A DNA stretch of 64,000 nucleotides from Chloroflexota bacterium (GCA_017993775.1 JAGOMA010000012.1:1-64000); one strand, 5' to 3'; numbered from the stretch's first letter, positions 10,439 to 19,456 are shown. Numbers and translations: made by a program. The notes: generated by a model not told the origin, from the sequence alone.

Positions 10439-10473
10439 AAAAAAAAAGCCCGACCCCTAAAAGGATCAGGCTA
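10439..10473 (-). terminator. attenuator-type intrinsic terminator upstream of pyrC
   Basis: On the minus strand AGCCUGAUCCUU pairs with AGGGGUCGGGCU, using several G-U pairs, and is followed by nine U residues. It lies between the leader-peptide stop codon and pyrC. The stop codon of the leader peptide overlaps the 5' arm, so a ribosome finishing the peptide would block the hairpin. Confidence 0.75.
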
Positions 10474-10542
10474 TTCATCGTCTGCGTTTAGCAGTGGCAA
10501 AATGAAAATTTTATCTTGGTAGTTCCAGGTGAATTTGAGCAT
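10471..10542 (-). CDS. 23-residue leader peptide of the pyrCB operon
   Basis: AGGAG stands ten bases before an ATG at 10542 that opens 23 codons ending in TAG at 10471-10473. The peptide starts MLKFTWNYQDK and ends LLNADDE. The mRNA includes a U-rich stretch (AAAAUUUUCAUUUUG) that could make polymerase pause when UTP is scarce. The stop codon overlaps the first arm of an intrinsic terminator. This is the layout of the E. coli pyrBI leader (established mechanism), in which close coupling of ribosome and paused polymerase prevents termination. That it works this way here is inference. A chance short ORF is the alternative. Confidence 0.6.
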   Translation of the reverse strand: MLKFTWNYQDKIFILPLLNADDE

Positions 10543-10584
10543 CTGATTGAGTCTCCTACTGCTTAGATTACACACCGGGAAGTT

Positions 10585-10613
10585 ATCCTAACATAGTTGC
10601 CAGAAATTGCCAA
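10585..10613 (-). promoter_or_regulatory. putative promoter of the pyrCB leader
   Basis: On the minus strand TTGGCA (10613-10608), a 17-bp spacer and TAGGAT (10590-10585) give a plausible sigma-70 promoter. The implied start lies ~35 nt before the leader-peptide ATG. Confidence 0.55.
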
Positions 10614-10652
10614 AGATTATGCTGGGGGAAATTGGCCCAATTTCTCCACCAG

Positions 10653-11690
10653 TTATCGCTGGAGACTGGGCAGGAAGGCGGCAGTTTGGAGGGTGAACGG
10701 CCGTGTCTGTCCAGAATCTGGGTCTATTTGCAGCAAAGTGGTGTTTACCGCCTCGAAATCGCTGCCCTGGATGTCGCCGAAGGCGCTGGCCAGGGCGTCG
10801 TTGTCCCAGCGGGGGTCGGGCGCGCCGGAGATGTACCAGGGTGAGCCGTTGTCGGCCAGGATGAGGCCGTAGGTTTTCATGGCTTGCAAGATGACGCGCG
10901 CCTCGGCCGGATAGCCGCTGATATCGACGCTGGCTTTCAGGCGGAGGCGCAAACCCATCGGCGGTAAGGCAGGGTCATCGCTGCCCGCGAAGTGGCGGGC
11001 CGGCCACAGGTAGGTGTTTTGTGTGCGTGGAGCGGTGAAACGCAGCGCGTGTTTGATTTCGCCGCTTTGCGCTTCGTCATAACGCACCAGGCCGGGAAAG
11101 ATGGGTAATCCGGCAGCGTCGGCGGAGGTCCAACCGGCGGGGCGCAGGGCGTATCCGGCCAGGTTAAATTTAGCGCCGGAATCGGCTTCCCAACTGGTTC
11201 CGCCGCCGATGCGGACGGCATTGTACAGTTCGTAGAGGACGCAGTTGGCGTCATCGACGACCAGGACGTGGTGGTCGGAGCCGCCTTCGATGGGCGCGTC
11301 GGGCGGAATGGGAAAGGGGCCTGGGTCGCTTTCGCTGCCATAGGCGGTATAGACAACGGGCACGGCGGGTTGGCCGGCGCCGACGACGGTGTAAGGGATG
11401 CCGATGAGGTTGCCGGAACCGGGCGGCCAATCGCCTGAGCCGAAATCGGGGTGAAAGGTGGTGTCTAACCCGATGGCGGCGATGTAGGCGTTGGAAAGCA
11501 GATCGACGGGCAGGGTGTCGACGGCCGTGTTCCAGATATGGTCGGCGGGGAAGATGGGGCAGGCGGCGGGCGCGGTGGGTTGATTGGCGGCCTGGAGGAA
11601 CGGCCGTTGCCACATAAAAATAAGCGCGCCCATCACCAAACCCAACAAAACCAGCCCCATCATTCGTTTCCAGATCAATTGCCCATCCAT
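10653..11690 (-). CDS. membrane-anchored exported protein of unknown function
   Basis: The start is the ATG at 11690 behind GGTGAGG. The much longer frame upstream is only the shadow of the aldehyde dehydrogenase gene. Residues ~8-28 form one membrane span (LVLLGLVMGALIFMW). The rest appears exported, with motifs such as CPIFPADHIWNTAVDTLP, GGSDHHVLVVDD, LPIFPGLVRYDE and PWYISGAPDPRWDNDAL. These read like a conserved secreted family found in actinobacteria and Chloroflexota, but I cannot name a function. HHVLVVDD and the repeated Asp/His suggest a beta-rich, possibly metal-binding fold. It lies 61 bp after the ALDH7 gene on the same strand. Confidence 0.75.
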   Translation of the reverse strand: MDGQLIWKRMMGLVLLGLVMGALIFMWQRPFLQAANQPTAPAACPIFPADHIWNTAVDTLPVDLLSNAYIAAIGLDTTFHPDFGSGDWPPGSGNLIGIPYTVVGAGQPAVPVVYTAYGSESDPGPFPIPPDAPIEGGSDHHVLVVDDANCVLYELYNAVRIGGGTSWEADSGAKFNLAGYALRPAGWTSADAAGLPIFPGLVRYDEAQSGEIKHALRFTAPRTQNTYLWPARHFAGSDDPALPPMGLRLRLKASVDISGYPAEARVILQAMKTYGLILADNGSPWYISGAPDPRWDNDALASAFGDIQGSDFEAVNTTLLQIDPDSGQTRPFTLQTAAFLPSLQR

Positions 11691-11716
11691 ACCCTCACCT
11701 ATAACTCCCCCATCAT

Positions 11717-11751
11717 AAATCCCAAATCCCAAATCCCAAATCGTAAATCCC
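11717..11751 (-). repeat. heptanucleotide tandem repeat (AAATCCC)
   Basis: There are five 7-bp units, AAATCCC three times, AAATCGT once and AAATCCC once, lying directly after the ALDH7 stop codon. On the minus strand the repeat reads GGGATTT, with four or more G-runs that could form a G-quadruplex in DNA or mRNA. Confidence 0.8.
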
Positions 11752-13269
11752 CTAATCCCCAAACTGAATCCCCTGCGCCAACGGCAAATCTGTGCCCCAG
11801 TTGATGGTGTTGGTCTGGCGGCGCATGTAGGCTTTCCAGGCGTCCGAGCCAGACTCACGGCCGCCGCCGGTCTCTTTTTCGCCGCCAAACGCGCCGCCAA
11901 TCTCTGCGCCGCTGGTGCCGATGTTGACATTGGCGATGCCGCAGTCGGAGCCGCCGACGCTGAGGAAGGTTTCGGCGGCGCGCAGGCTGTCGGTGAAGAT
12001 GGCGCTGGAGAGGCCTTGGGGCACGCCATTGTGCAGGGCGAGCGCTTCGTCCAGGGTTTCGTAGGCCAGCAAATAGAGAATGGGGGCGAAGGTTTCGGTG
12101 GTGACGACGGCCGTTTGGCCGGGCATTTTGACGATGGTGGGTTCGACAAACTGTGGGCCGAGGTCGGGGCGGGTGTGGCCGCCGACGAGGATTTGGCCGC
12201 CTTCTTGTTGGGCTTGTTGCAGCGCGTGCTGCATGGCGGAAACGGCCGTTTCGGTTACCAACGGCCCCATCAGCGTACCCTCAGCCAGAGGGTCGCCCAG
12301 ATTCACCTGTTGGTAGGCGCGCACCAATCGTTCTGTCAGTTCGGCGGCGATGGATGTGTGCATGATGAGGCGGCGGGTGGAGGTGCAGCGCTGCCCGGCA
12401 GTGCCGACCGCGCCAAACACAATGCCGCGCACGGCCAGGTCCAAATCGGCGTCTGGAGTGACGATGATGGCGTTGTTGCCGCCCAATTCCAGCAGGGAAC
12501 GCCCCAGCCGTCCGGCGACGGTTTGGGCCACGCGGCGACCCGTGGGGATGGAGCCGGTGAAGGAAATGAGCGGCAGGCGTGGGTCTTCGGTGAGCAGTTG
12601 ACCGACTGTGCCGCCGCCAGTGACTAGAGAGAAAACGGCCGTAAGGCCATGATCCGCCATGACCTGGTTGCAAATATGCTGCACGGCGATGGCCACCAGC
12701 GAGGAAAGTTCGGACGGTTTCCAGATGGTCATATCGCCGCAAACGGCGGCGATGGCAGAATTCCAGGACCACACGGCCGCCGGGAAGTTAAAAGCCGAAA
12801 TGACGCCGATGGGGCCGAGGGGATGCCATTGTTCGTACATGCGGTGGGTGGGACGTTCGGAGTGCATGGTCAGGCCGTAGAGCTGGCGCGAGAGGCCGAC
12901 GGCAAAATCGCAAATGTCCACCGCTTCCTGAATTTCGCCGATGCCTTCGGCGCGAATTTTGCCCATTTCCAGGCTGATAAGTTCGCCGAGAGGTTCTTGC
13001 AGTTCGCGCAGGGCGCTGCCGAGGTCGCGCACGACGAGGCCGCGTTTGGGTGCGGGCGTGGCGCGCCATGTATGGAAGGCTGTTTGAGCCTGCATCACGA
13101 CCTGGTTATAGGCTTCAGGGGTGGTGGGGATAAATTGGGCGATGGCTTCGCCGGTGGTGGGGTTGTAAGAGGTGATGGGTGTGTTGGCGGTTTTCAGCCA
13201 GTTTTCTGGGCCGGTGGAGGTGCCGGGGTTTACGGCCGTGAGGTTCAGTTTTTCGAGCAGGCTTTTCAT
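11752..13269 (-). CDS. ALDH7-family semialdehyde dehydrogenase
   Basis: This 505-residue protein is a clear aldehyde dehydrogenase: LELGGNNAII holds the general-base Glu, GQRCTSTRR the catalytic Cys, and FTGSIPTGRRV the NAD loop. The C-terminal stretch (SDCGIANVNIGTSG, then AFGGEKETGGGRESGSDAW) is typical of ALDH7 (antiquitin, alpha-aminoadipic semialdehyde or piperideine-6-carboxylate dehydrogenase). Family members act in lysine breakdown and also detoxify other aldehydes. No lysine-degradation gene is adjacent, so the physiological substrate is uncertain. AAGGAG precedes the ATG. The gene runs divergently from the KimA-like transporter and carries five ACGGCCGT octamers. Confidence 0.93.
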   Translation of the reverse strand: MKSLLEKLNLTAVNPGTSTGPENWLKTANTPITSYNPTTGEAIAQFIPTTPEAYNQVVMQAQTAFHTWRATPAPKRGLVVRDLGSALRELQEPLGELISLEMGKIRAEGIGEIQEAVDICDFAVGLSRQLYGLTMHSERPTHRMYEQWHPLGPIGVISAFNFPAAVWSWNSAIAAVCGDMTIWKPSELSSLVAIAVQHICNQVMADHGLTAVFSLVTGGGTVGQLLTEDPRLPLISFTGSIPTGRRVAQTVAGRLGRSLLELGGNNAIIVTPDADLDLAVRGIVFGAVGTAGQRCTSTRRLIMHTSIAAELTERLVRAYQQVNLGDPLAEGTLMGPLVTETAVSAMQHALQQAQQEGGQILVGGHTRPDLGPQFVEPTIVKMPGQTAVVTTETFAPILYLLAYETLDEALALHNGVPQGLSSAIFTDSLRAAETFLSVGGSDCGIANVNIGTSGAEIGGAFGGEKETGGGRESGSDAWKAYMRRQTNTINWGTDLPLAQGIQFGD

Positions 13270-13615
13270 GGGGAACTCCTTGTATCGGTTTTAGGATCGA
13301 TTGTTCATCTACAATGGATATTTTACCAGTGTGAAGCGGAAAGTGCCGGATATCATCGCTTTTTTGGTACGTTTGTCATATTATTTCGATATCGATTTGG
13401 TCATGATTCCTGATGATTCGAGCAGCGGTAGGCGGCATAATACTACAGTGCCGACGAGAAAAAGTAGCTTTAGGGTAGCATAATTTGGGGAGTCCAGACG
13501 TTTTAGTTAGATTACAAGTCTGCCGAGGAGCTGCTCAGGCAGCCGATGCTCTGTGTTATTGGCGCCCGTTGCTGAAAAGACGAGGCAGGTGTGACCCGTA
13601 AAGGAGTGTAATAAC
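13270..13615. other. divergent intergenic region with one hairpin
   Basis: This ~346-bp region separates the ALDH7 gene (minus) and the KimA-like gene (plus). A hairpin, CTGCC/GGCAG with an inner GAG/CTC pair, lies at 13520-13542 in the presumed leader of the transporter. I looked for a c-di-AMP riboswitch because kimA genes in Firmicutes often have one, and found no matching motifs. A ribosome site (AAAGGAG) precedes the ATG at 13616. Confidence 0.5.
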
Positions 13616-15529
13616 ATGTCAGTTTCGTATACCGGAATAAAAAGGGCGTTACTGGGGACTCCATTCCCGACGCATAACGAAATCCACGAACGTCTGGACA
13701 AAACGCGCGGGTTGGCTATCTTTGCGTCTGACCCAATCAGCAGTAATGCGTATGCCACAGAAGCGATCATGAGTGTCTTGATCCTTCTGGGGAGCGGCGC
13801 GTTGGCGTTGACGCTGCCCATTGCCATGGGCATCATGACGCTGGTGTTGTTGGTAATTTTTAGTTATATCCAGACGATTTTGCATTACCCAGATGGCGGT
13901 GGCGCCTATACGGTGGCGAAAGACAATTTGGGGGTTTATCCCTCGTTGTTTGCGGCGGCGGCTTTGCTGTTGGATTATATTCTCACGGTGTCGGTGTCGG
14001 TGTCGGCGGGGGTGCGGGCTATTACGTCGGCGTTTCCGGGGACGTATGATTACCGGGTGTTGATGGCGATAACGGCCGTTTTCTTTCTTACCTGGATCAA
14101 CTTGCGCGGCGTTCGGGAAAGCGGCACCATATTTGCTTTGCCGACGTATGCTTTTGTGGGCGGCGTTTTATTGGTGGTGGGCATTGGGCTTGTGCGGTTT
14201 ACGGGGTTTTTTGGTGTGCCGGCCCTGGTTCCGCAGGTTCATAATGTGGCGGCTGTTCAGCCAGTTTCCCAGTTTTTGTTTATCTGGTTAGTGCTGCGGG
14301 CGTTTGCCGCCGGTTGTACGGCTTTGACAGGTATCGAAGCCATCAGCAATGGAGTGCAGGCGTTTAAGCCGCCGGAATCGAGAAACGCCGCTAAAACGAT
14401 GGTCGCTATGGGCGTGATTGCCATGTCCCTGTTTGTGGGCATTACCTTTTTGGCCACCCACCTGAACATTTTGCCCTCGGAATCGGAGAGTGTGTTGTCC
14501 CAGATGACGCGGAGCGTGGCCGGCGGCGGCGTCATTTATTATTGGGTGCAGTTTTTCACCATGATGATTTTGATTTTGGCGGCCAATACCGGCTACCAGG
14601 ATTTTCCGCGCCTTAGCTCATTTTTAGCGAAGGATGGCTTTATGCCGCGCTGGATGACTCATCGCGGCGACCGGCTGGTTTATAGCTATGGCATTGTGGT
14701 GCTGGCCTTTTTAGCTTCACTGTTGATTTTGGTGTTTCAGGCGGATGAAATTGCCATGCTGCCTTTATATGCTCTGGGCGTGATGCTAAGTTTTACGTTG
14801 TCGCAGTCGGGCATGGTGTTGTTGATGGGCAAAATTGGTAAGTTGAAGCCGGGTGAGTCGTTCTTCACTGGTGTGACGACGATCCATTTTGAGAAGGGCT
14901 GGCCCTGGAAACGGCTGTTGAATGCGGTGGGGGCGGTGACAACGGCCGTTGTCCTTGTGGTCCTTATCGTTACCAAATTCACCGAAGGGGCCTGGGTGAT
15001 TGTGCTGGCCGTGCCTTTCCTGGTCGTGTTTTTCCGCAGCATCAACCGGCATTATGCCAATGTCGCCGAATCGTTGAGCACGCGTGATCTGGAATTGGCG
15101 GATGTGACGCGCCCTGTGGCCAACGTTCTGATCGTTCCTGTGGCCGACATCCATCGCGGCACGTTGTATGCCTTGCAATTTGCCAAGACGTTTTCCGATG
15201 ATGTGCGCGTGATCTCCGTGGTGACATCGGATCAGGAGCGGGAGCGGCTGATCCGCCGCTGGAATCGTTTCCCCGAAATTACCAAGGATCTGAATCTGAT
15301 TTGCATTGATTATGAGTATCGGGACATCTTGACGCCGCTGGTGGAGTATATTGAGCAAGTAAATTCCACCGAGTTTCCGAATGAGGTTGTGACAGTGGTG
15401 ATTCCTGAATTCGTGGCCGAATCTATCGGCAGCCAGTTCTTGCACAATCAGACGGCGAATTTCTTGCGCTTCCGTTTGCGCGGGCACAAGGATGTGGCGG
15501 TGATTGACGTGCCGTACCAGATTTCTTAG
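13616..15529 (+). CDS. kimA: KimA/YdaO-family potassium importer (APC superfamily)
   Basis: The 637-residue protein has about twelve membrane helices and a soluble C-terminal domain. The start region (LDKTRGLAIFASDPISSNAYATEAI), YPDGGGAYTVAKDNLG and LLDYILTVSVSVSAG match my memory of Bacillus KimA (YdaO), a high-affinity potassium/proton symporter. The GCTALTGIEAISNGVQAF and RGDRLVYSYGIV stretches agree. The C-terminal ~150 residues (VANVLIVPVADIHRGTLYALQFAK) resemble the cytoplasmic USP-like domain of the family. Without the Bacillus comparison it would be called an amino-acid permease. No c-di-AMP riboswitch is seen upstream. Confidence 0.8.
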   Translation: MSVSYTGIKRALLGTPFPTHNEIHERLDKTRGLAIFASDPISSNAYATEAIMSVLILLGSGALALTLPIAMGIMTLVLLVIFSYIQTILHYPDGGGAYTVAKDNLGVYPSLFAAAALLLDYILTVSVSVSAGVRAITSAFPGTYDYRVLMAITAVFFLTWINLRGVRESGTIFALPTYAFVGGVLLVVGIGLVRFTGFFGVPALVPQVHNVAAVQPVSQFLFIWLVLRAFAAGCTALTGIEAISNGVQAFKPPESRNAAKTMVAMGVIAMSLFVGITFLATHLNILPSESESVLSQMTRSVAGGGVIYYWVQFFTMMILILAANTGYQDFPRLSSFLAKDGFMPRWMTHRGDRLVYSYGIVVLAFLASLLILVFQADEIAMLPLYALGVMLSFTLSQSGMVLLMGKIGKLKPGESFFTGVTTIHFEKGWPWKRLLNAVGAVTTAVVLVVLIVTKFTEGAWVIVLAVPFLVVFFRSINRHYANVAESLSTRDLELADVTRPVANVLIVPVADIHRGTLYALQFAKTFSDDVRVISVVTSDQERERLIRRWNRFPEITKDLNLICIDYEYRDILTPLVEYIEQVNSTEFPNEVVTVVIPEFVAESIGSQFLHNQTANFLRFRLRGHKDVAVIDVPYQIS

Positions 15530-15544
15530 CGATGAATTGGTGGT

Positions 15545-15564
15545 GGGGAAACGGCCGTTTCCCC
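15545..15564. repeat. 20-bp perfect palindrome centred on ACGGCCGT
   Basis: GGGGAAACGGCCGTTTCCCC is a perfect palindrome just after the transporter stop codon. It is the longest symmetric extension of the dispersed octamer noticed in this window. Confidence 0.85.
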
Positions 15565-15588
15565 ATGCATGTTCAAAACCAATCGGAT

Positions 15589-15629
15589 AAAAAAGAGCGG
15601 TCGTTCACCTGAACGACCGCTCTTTTTAT
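15589..15629. terminator. bidirectional intrinsic terminator between convergent transporters
   Basis: A 12-bp stem (GAGCGGTCGTTC at 15595-15606 with 15611-15622) has a 4-nt loop. It is flanked by A-rich sequence on the left and T-rich on the right, so it can stop transcription from both sides. Confidence 0.9.
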
Positions 15630-15675
15630 TTTTTGCGTACTACGTGCTTCTTACATCCACCATCCACGCGGGCTG

Positions 15676-18117
15676 TTATTCCTTTTCTTCGGTAGTCGAT
15701 TTCCAGCCGTCTTGCGACAATTTTGTGGGGACGCGGACGCGCATTTGCTTCTTGCCATCAGCCACCGACACAATGGTTTGCACGTCAATGTCTTGCGGCA
15801 CAAGGCCAAAATCTTGCAACGTCCAGATGGTGGTGATGCGGTCGCTTAAATTGGGCCACTGATCTTTGGCCCACAGATACCGCCTGCGGCAAAACTGCCA
15901 GATAGCTTCCGGTTGGACGGTAGGTTCGAAGGCGCAGTATTCATGCCAAACCTGTTCGGGGTCCGTGAGCGGGAATAAAATGTCCAGCATTGCCCGCTGA
16001 ACGACGGAAACATCCCGCCCGCGCTCCTCGTCCACCCAATTGACATGGTAGTTGTGAATGAACATGAAGATGCCAAAGTGAGAGAAATGCTCAATGCGTT
16101 GGGTCACCTGTTGGCGTTGGTTGTAGGCGTTGCGGTAGGTGGCTTCCAATTCCACGCTGGGTTCCTCGATGTGGTCGTCGTGGTCGAGGTGGGCGTGGAA
16201 CAGAGCCGGGTCTACGTTATACAGGTAGCTGACCAGGCGCTGGATGCGGTCTGGCCCCATGTTGAATTTGGCAAATTGGCCATCGTGGATGGAATCCAGA
16301 ACGGCATTGGCAATGCCTCGCTGGCGCGCCTGATCATGGGCGCGCTGAATGCCGATATCGTAGACGGGTTTGGGTGTGCCGGGCGGGAATTGGTGAACGG
16401 CCGTTTTCTCCATGCTGGGTCGTTTTAGCCCTCCATTGGCGATAAAAATCTGAAAGAGCGTGATGGCTGCCCCGGCAAGAATAATGGCTGGCAGCGCATC
16501 TGTTTTCTGCGTAACCAGTACGATTAACATAAAGTAACTGGCAATCATACCGCGCAGGCCGGCGAAGCGCAGCGATTTAGACTCGTCGGAGCCGGGGGTG
16601 ATGCCGCGCTCTTGCAAAATGTCGTTGCGCACGAAAAACACGGTGGTGCTGGTGATCACAAACGCGCTGACAAATCCAAAAGCATAATACGCTTCGACCA
16701 CGATAACCTCACGAATGATAGGAATGAGGATGGCCGATATGCCCCAGATCACGCCGATGCCGATGCGGTCATCCATAAAAAAGCCGGGAAGCCGCCCCAA
16801 ACGGGCGGCATTCGCCGCCACGGCCGCGCCGCCAACGTAGCCGCCCCCCTGCGCCAACAACAAAATGATGGCCAGCAGTGTGCCGGCAACAAAGAGAAAC
16901 GTTTCGCCAGATGTACCGGATGTCGCCTCGCTTACTTTGCGGGCCAGAGCAATATCGGCAGCTAACCCCTCGATAATTTCGTCTTCCGACAAGCCGATTA
17001 GCTCTTCGGGCAGGGATGGGGCGTTGGTGAGTGGGCCTTCCAGGGCTGTGGCCGTGTATTCGGCGGTGTAAAGTTCGACGGCGGCCAATTTGTCGGCATT
17101 GGTGACGGCCACATCTTCGGGCGAGACGCCGTTGCCGAGCGTTTGCGCGGAAACGATTTCGTACTCGATGAGCAGGGTGCTATATCCTTCGGTGGCCGGG
17201 ATATTCCACTGCCGAGCAGCGAAAAGCTGGAAAACCCCTGTGCTGATGAGGAAAATGGCGGCCAGGGTGAGGGCGGTATTGATGGTTTTCCATTTGGGGC
17301 GGGCGGCGTGTTTGCCGCTGGCCGGAATGACTTCATAGCCGGAGAAGCCTAACATGGCGCTGGACATGGAGCGGAAAAACAATTGGAAGATAACTACTGT
17401 GGAGAGGGCGGAGATGTCTTGCGTGGCGCGGATGACGTGTTCCGTGACGCCGGCAAGCTGCAAGCGGGTAACAATGCCCTGGGTCAGAAAGGCCCATTCC
17501 GGGTTGGAAACGGCCGTTGCCCCCACCATCCCTAAAGCCACCACCGTAAAGATGGTAAACGCCCCACCGCCAATCAAGAACAAGGGGACAGCCCTTTTTG
17601 GCCCCATCGCCACCAGAACCACCATAATGAAAAAGGCGAAAACCTCCGCCAGCAGGATGCGGTAAGGGGCCAGTTCCGGCAAAACCAACATGGTCACGTC
17701 GGCGGCGGAAATGGAGCTAATAATAATGGTGAGAATCGCATCCAGAAAAAACAGGCTGGTGCCAATCCAGGAGAGCCAGCGCATTTTGGGCGGGCCGATG
17801 GCTTCAACCAGCGGGCCGCTGCCGCCAGCGTTGGGGCGCAAGTAGGCGCCCGCTTTATAAGCAGGCACAATGCCCAAAAACAGCAGCACAGAAAGCAAAA
17901 TGAACGCAGCGATGGCAATTTCGTGGTAGCCTTGCGCGCCGTGGATGGCTAACAGGGTCTGGTAAGCGGCCACGCTAAAGGCGTCGGCGGCGATTTCAAA
18001 GATCAGCGCCAGCACGCCTAGCCCTGCGCCGCCAAGCAGCAATCCTTCTACCATCAAATTGGGCAGCTTGCGGTTGGCTTCCTGGCGCTCGACCGGGTCA
18101 ATATAATTTTTAAACAT
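15676..18117 (-). CDS. large APC-superfamily permease with extra loop and C-terminal domain
   Basis: The 813-residue protein starts at an ATG behind AGGAGAG. About twelve hydrophobic helices are visible, with the small-residue helix-breaking motifs of APC transporters (GGSGPLVEAIGPPKMRW, SAMLGFSGYEVIP). Between helices, roughly residues 320-410, lies an unusual polar loop rich in Glu and Thr. The last ~210 residues are soluble and contain His-rich text (YNVDPALFHAHLDHDDHIEEP). APC carriers of this size are usually ~450-600 residues, so both additions are unusual. It converges on the KimA-like gene and shares its terminator. The substrate (amino acid or cation) is unknown. Confidence 0.72.
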   Translation of the reverse strand: MFKNYIDPVERQEANRKLPNLMVEGLLLGGAGLGVLALIFEIAADAFSVAAYQTLLAIHGAQGYHEIAIAAFILLSVLLFLGIVPAYKAGAYLRPNAGGSGPLVEAIGPPKMRWLSWIGTSLFFLDAILTIIISSISAADVTMLVLPELAPYRILLAEVFAFFIMVVLVAMGPKRAVPLFLIGGGAFTIFTVVALGMVGATAVSNPEWAFLTQGIVTRLQLAGVTEHVIRATQDISALSTVVIFQLFFRSMSSAMLGFSGYEVIPASGKHAARPKWKTINTALTLAAIFLISTGVFQLFAARQWNIPATEGYSTLLIEYEIVSAQTLGNGVSPEDVAVTNADKLAAVELYTAEYTATALEGPLTNAPSLPEELIGLSEDEIIEGLAADIALARKVSEATSGTSGETFLFVAGTLLAIILLLAQGGGYVGGAAVAANAARLGRLPGFFMDDRIGIGVIWGISAILIPIIREVIVVEAYYAFGFVSAFVITSTTVFFVRNDILQERGITPGSDESKSLRFAGLRGMIASYFMLIVLVTQKTDALPAIILAGAAITLFQIFIANGGLKRPSMEKTAVHQFPPGTPKPVYDIGIQRAHDQARQRGIANAVLDSIHDGQFAKFNMGPDRIQRLVSYLYNVDPALFHAHLDHDDHIEEPSVELEATYRNAYNQRQQVTQRIEHFSHFGIFMFIHNYHVNWVDEERGRDVSVVQRAMLDILFPLTDPEQVWHEYCAFEPTVQPEAIWQFCRRRYLWAKDQWPNLSDRITTIWTLQDFGLVPQDIDVQTIVSVADGKKQMRVRVPTKLSQDGWKSTTEEKE

Positions 18118-18490
18118 GGGGTAACTCTCCTATCATAGCATGAGGGTTAATAAGAACAGTCTTGCCGGACTATTCAACGATAAAAAATCTGAAGGCCTTT
18201 GTGATGGCTGGCGATCTGGGGGAAATTTAAGCGTTGGGAGGTTGGGCGGTGGTCGATATGTAAGGCATAACGTGTCGTCATGTGTTTCAGTTTTCAGGTA
18301 TTTGCCGCCTGATTGTTTATGATCAGGGCAGGTCTGGTTCTTTATCAATGCTTAAGGGCAAAGGGTTAGTGGATACTAAAAAATTATTATAGACCAGGTT
18401 ATACCGGGGGGCCACTGTATTTGCCCGTGCTGGCCACATCTCACTGCGGGTAAAGTTGTTTGGGCCGAGGGATTACAGTAGACTCGGCGC
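18118..18490. other. divergent intergenic region, no gene seen
   Basis: About 370 bp between the divergent APC permease and Nudix genes. It must hold both promoters. TATTAT at 18385-18390 could be a -10 box for the Nudix operon, but no good -35 box stands 16-18 bp before it. I see no repeat or RNA gene here. Confidence 0.4.
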
Positions 18491-19456
18491 ATGTCTCAAT
18501 CTTACATTGCCTGGGTTCGTCAACTTGTTGGCCGCCGCAAGATTTTTTTGGTTACATCTTCGATCATCTTGCGTGATGGTTACGGCCGTATTCTCCTACA
18601 GCACCGCACCGATTTTGATGTGTGGGGGCTGCCTGGCGGCGTGTTGGAAATCGATGAAGATATTCAGACCTGCGCCCGCCGTGAATTATTGGAAGAAACT
18701 GGCCTGGAAATGGGCGAGCTGCGGTTGGTGGGCATCTATACCCACCCGCAGTTCGATGTTACGTATCCCAATGGGGATGAAGTTCAGCAGTACACCATCT
18801 GCCTGGCGGGTCTCGTTTCCGGCGGCGAAATGCGGCCGGACATGGTAGAAACCAAAGCGCAAGATTTTTTCGCGCCGGAAGATTTGGCTGGCCTGACGGT
18901 GCCGCATTGGTACCGGGCGATGATTCGAGATGGTCTGGCGGACGGGCCACCTGCTTTTTTGCCGCCGTATGTGTCGGCACGGCCGTCTGATCAAATCAAA
19001 CTCATGCGCCAATATGTGGGGCATGGCCGGATGATCGCCGTTGGGGCCATGGCGGCCGTGCAAAGAGACGACGGCCGTTTTCTGATGGTGCGCCGCTCGG
19101 ACAACGGCACATGGACGTTTCCCGCCGGGTATTCTGACCTGGGGGAAAATGTGGCGCATACGGCCGTGCGTGAAACTCTGGAAGAAACCGGCTACCACAT
19201 CACCATCGAGCGCATTCTGGCAGTCTACACCTCGCCCACATACCACCACACCTTTCCCAATGGCGATCAGGTGAAAAATGTGGGCACGCTGTTTTTGGCG
19301 CGGCTGGTTGGCGGGCAGCCTGTGCCGGACACGGCCGAAATTTCAGCCATTGATTGGCTGCTGCCGGAAGAAATCATCCATCAGGTGCCGGAGATCTTTC
19401 GCTACCTGTATGAGCGTGTGCTGGCCAGTGTGCCTGAAGGCGTGTTGTTGGATTGA
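18491..19456 (+). CDS. tandem Nudix hydrolase (two Nudix domains)
   Basis: Two complete Nudix domains sit in one chain. The first box is GGVLEIDEDIQTCARRELLEETGLE (about residues 56-80, split here by function: glycine start, REL and EETG core). The second is GYSDLGENVAHTAV followed by RETLEETGY at about residues 215-237. Both keep the Glu residues that bind magnesium, so both may be active. Nudix enzymes cleave nucleoside diphosphates linked to another group; substrates vary. No ribosome site is obvious before the ATG at 18491. The stop overlaps the next gene's TTG start, and three genes in a row are coupled this way. Linkage to a potassium channel suggests, but does not prove, nucleotide-related signalling. 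Confidence 0.88.
   Translation: MSQSYIAWVRQLVGRRKIFLVTSSIILRDGYGRILLQHRTDFDVWGLPGGVLEIDEDIQTCARRELLEETGLEMGELRLVGIYTHPQFDVTYPNGDEVQQYTICLAGLVSGGEMRPDMVETKAQDFFAPEDLAGLTVPHWYRAMIRDGLADGPPAFLPPYVSARPSDQIKLMRQYVGHGRMIAVGAMAAVQRDDGRFLMVRRSDNGTWTFPAGYSDLGENVAHTAVRETLEETGYHITIERILAVYTSPTYHHTFPNGDQVKNVGTLFLARLVGGQPVPDTAEISAIDWLLPEEIIHQVPEIFRYLYERVLASVPEGVLLD

Noticed and set aside
10653-12149. A 498-codon open frame running through the exported protein into the ALDH7 gene
   Set aside because: Its first part lies antiframe over the well-supported ALDH7 gene and reads as low-complexity Pro/Ser/Ala. The ATG at 11690 with a ribosome site and membrane helix is a better start.
13270-13615. A ydaO-type c-di-AMP riboswitch before the KimA-like gene
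   Set aside because: The conserved motifs I know for that class (GCCGAAUCC, UUGGGGU, GACAGCUAAC) are absent. Only a generic hairpin is present.
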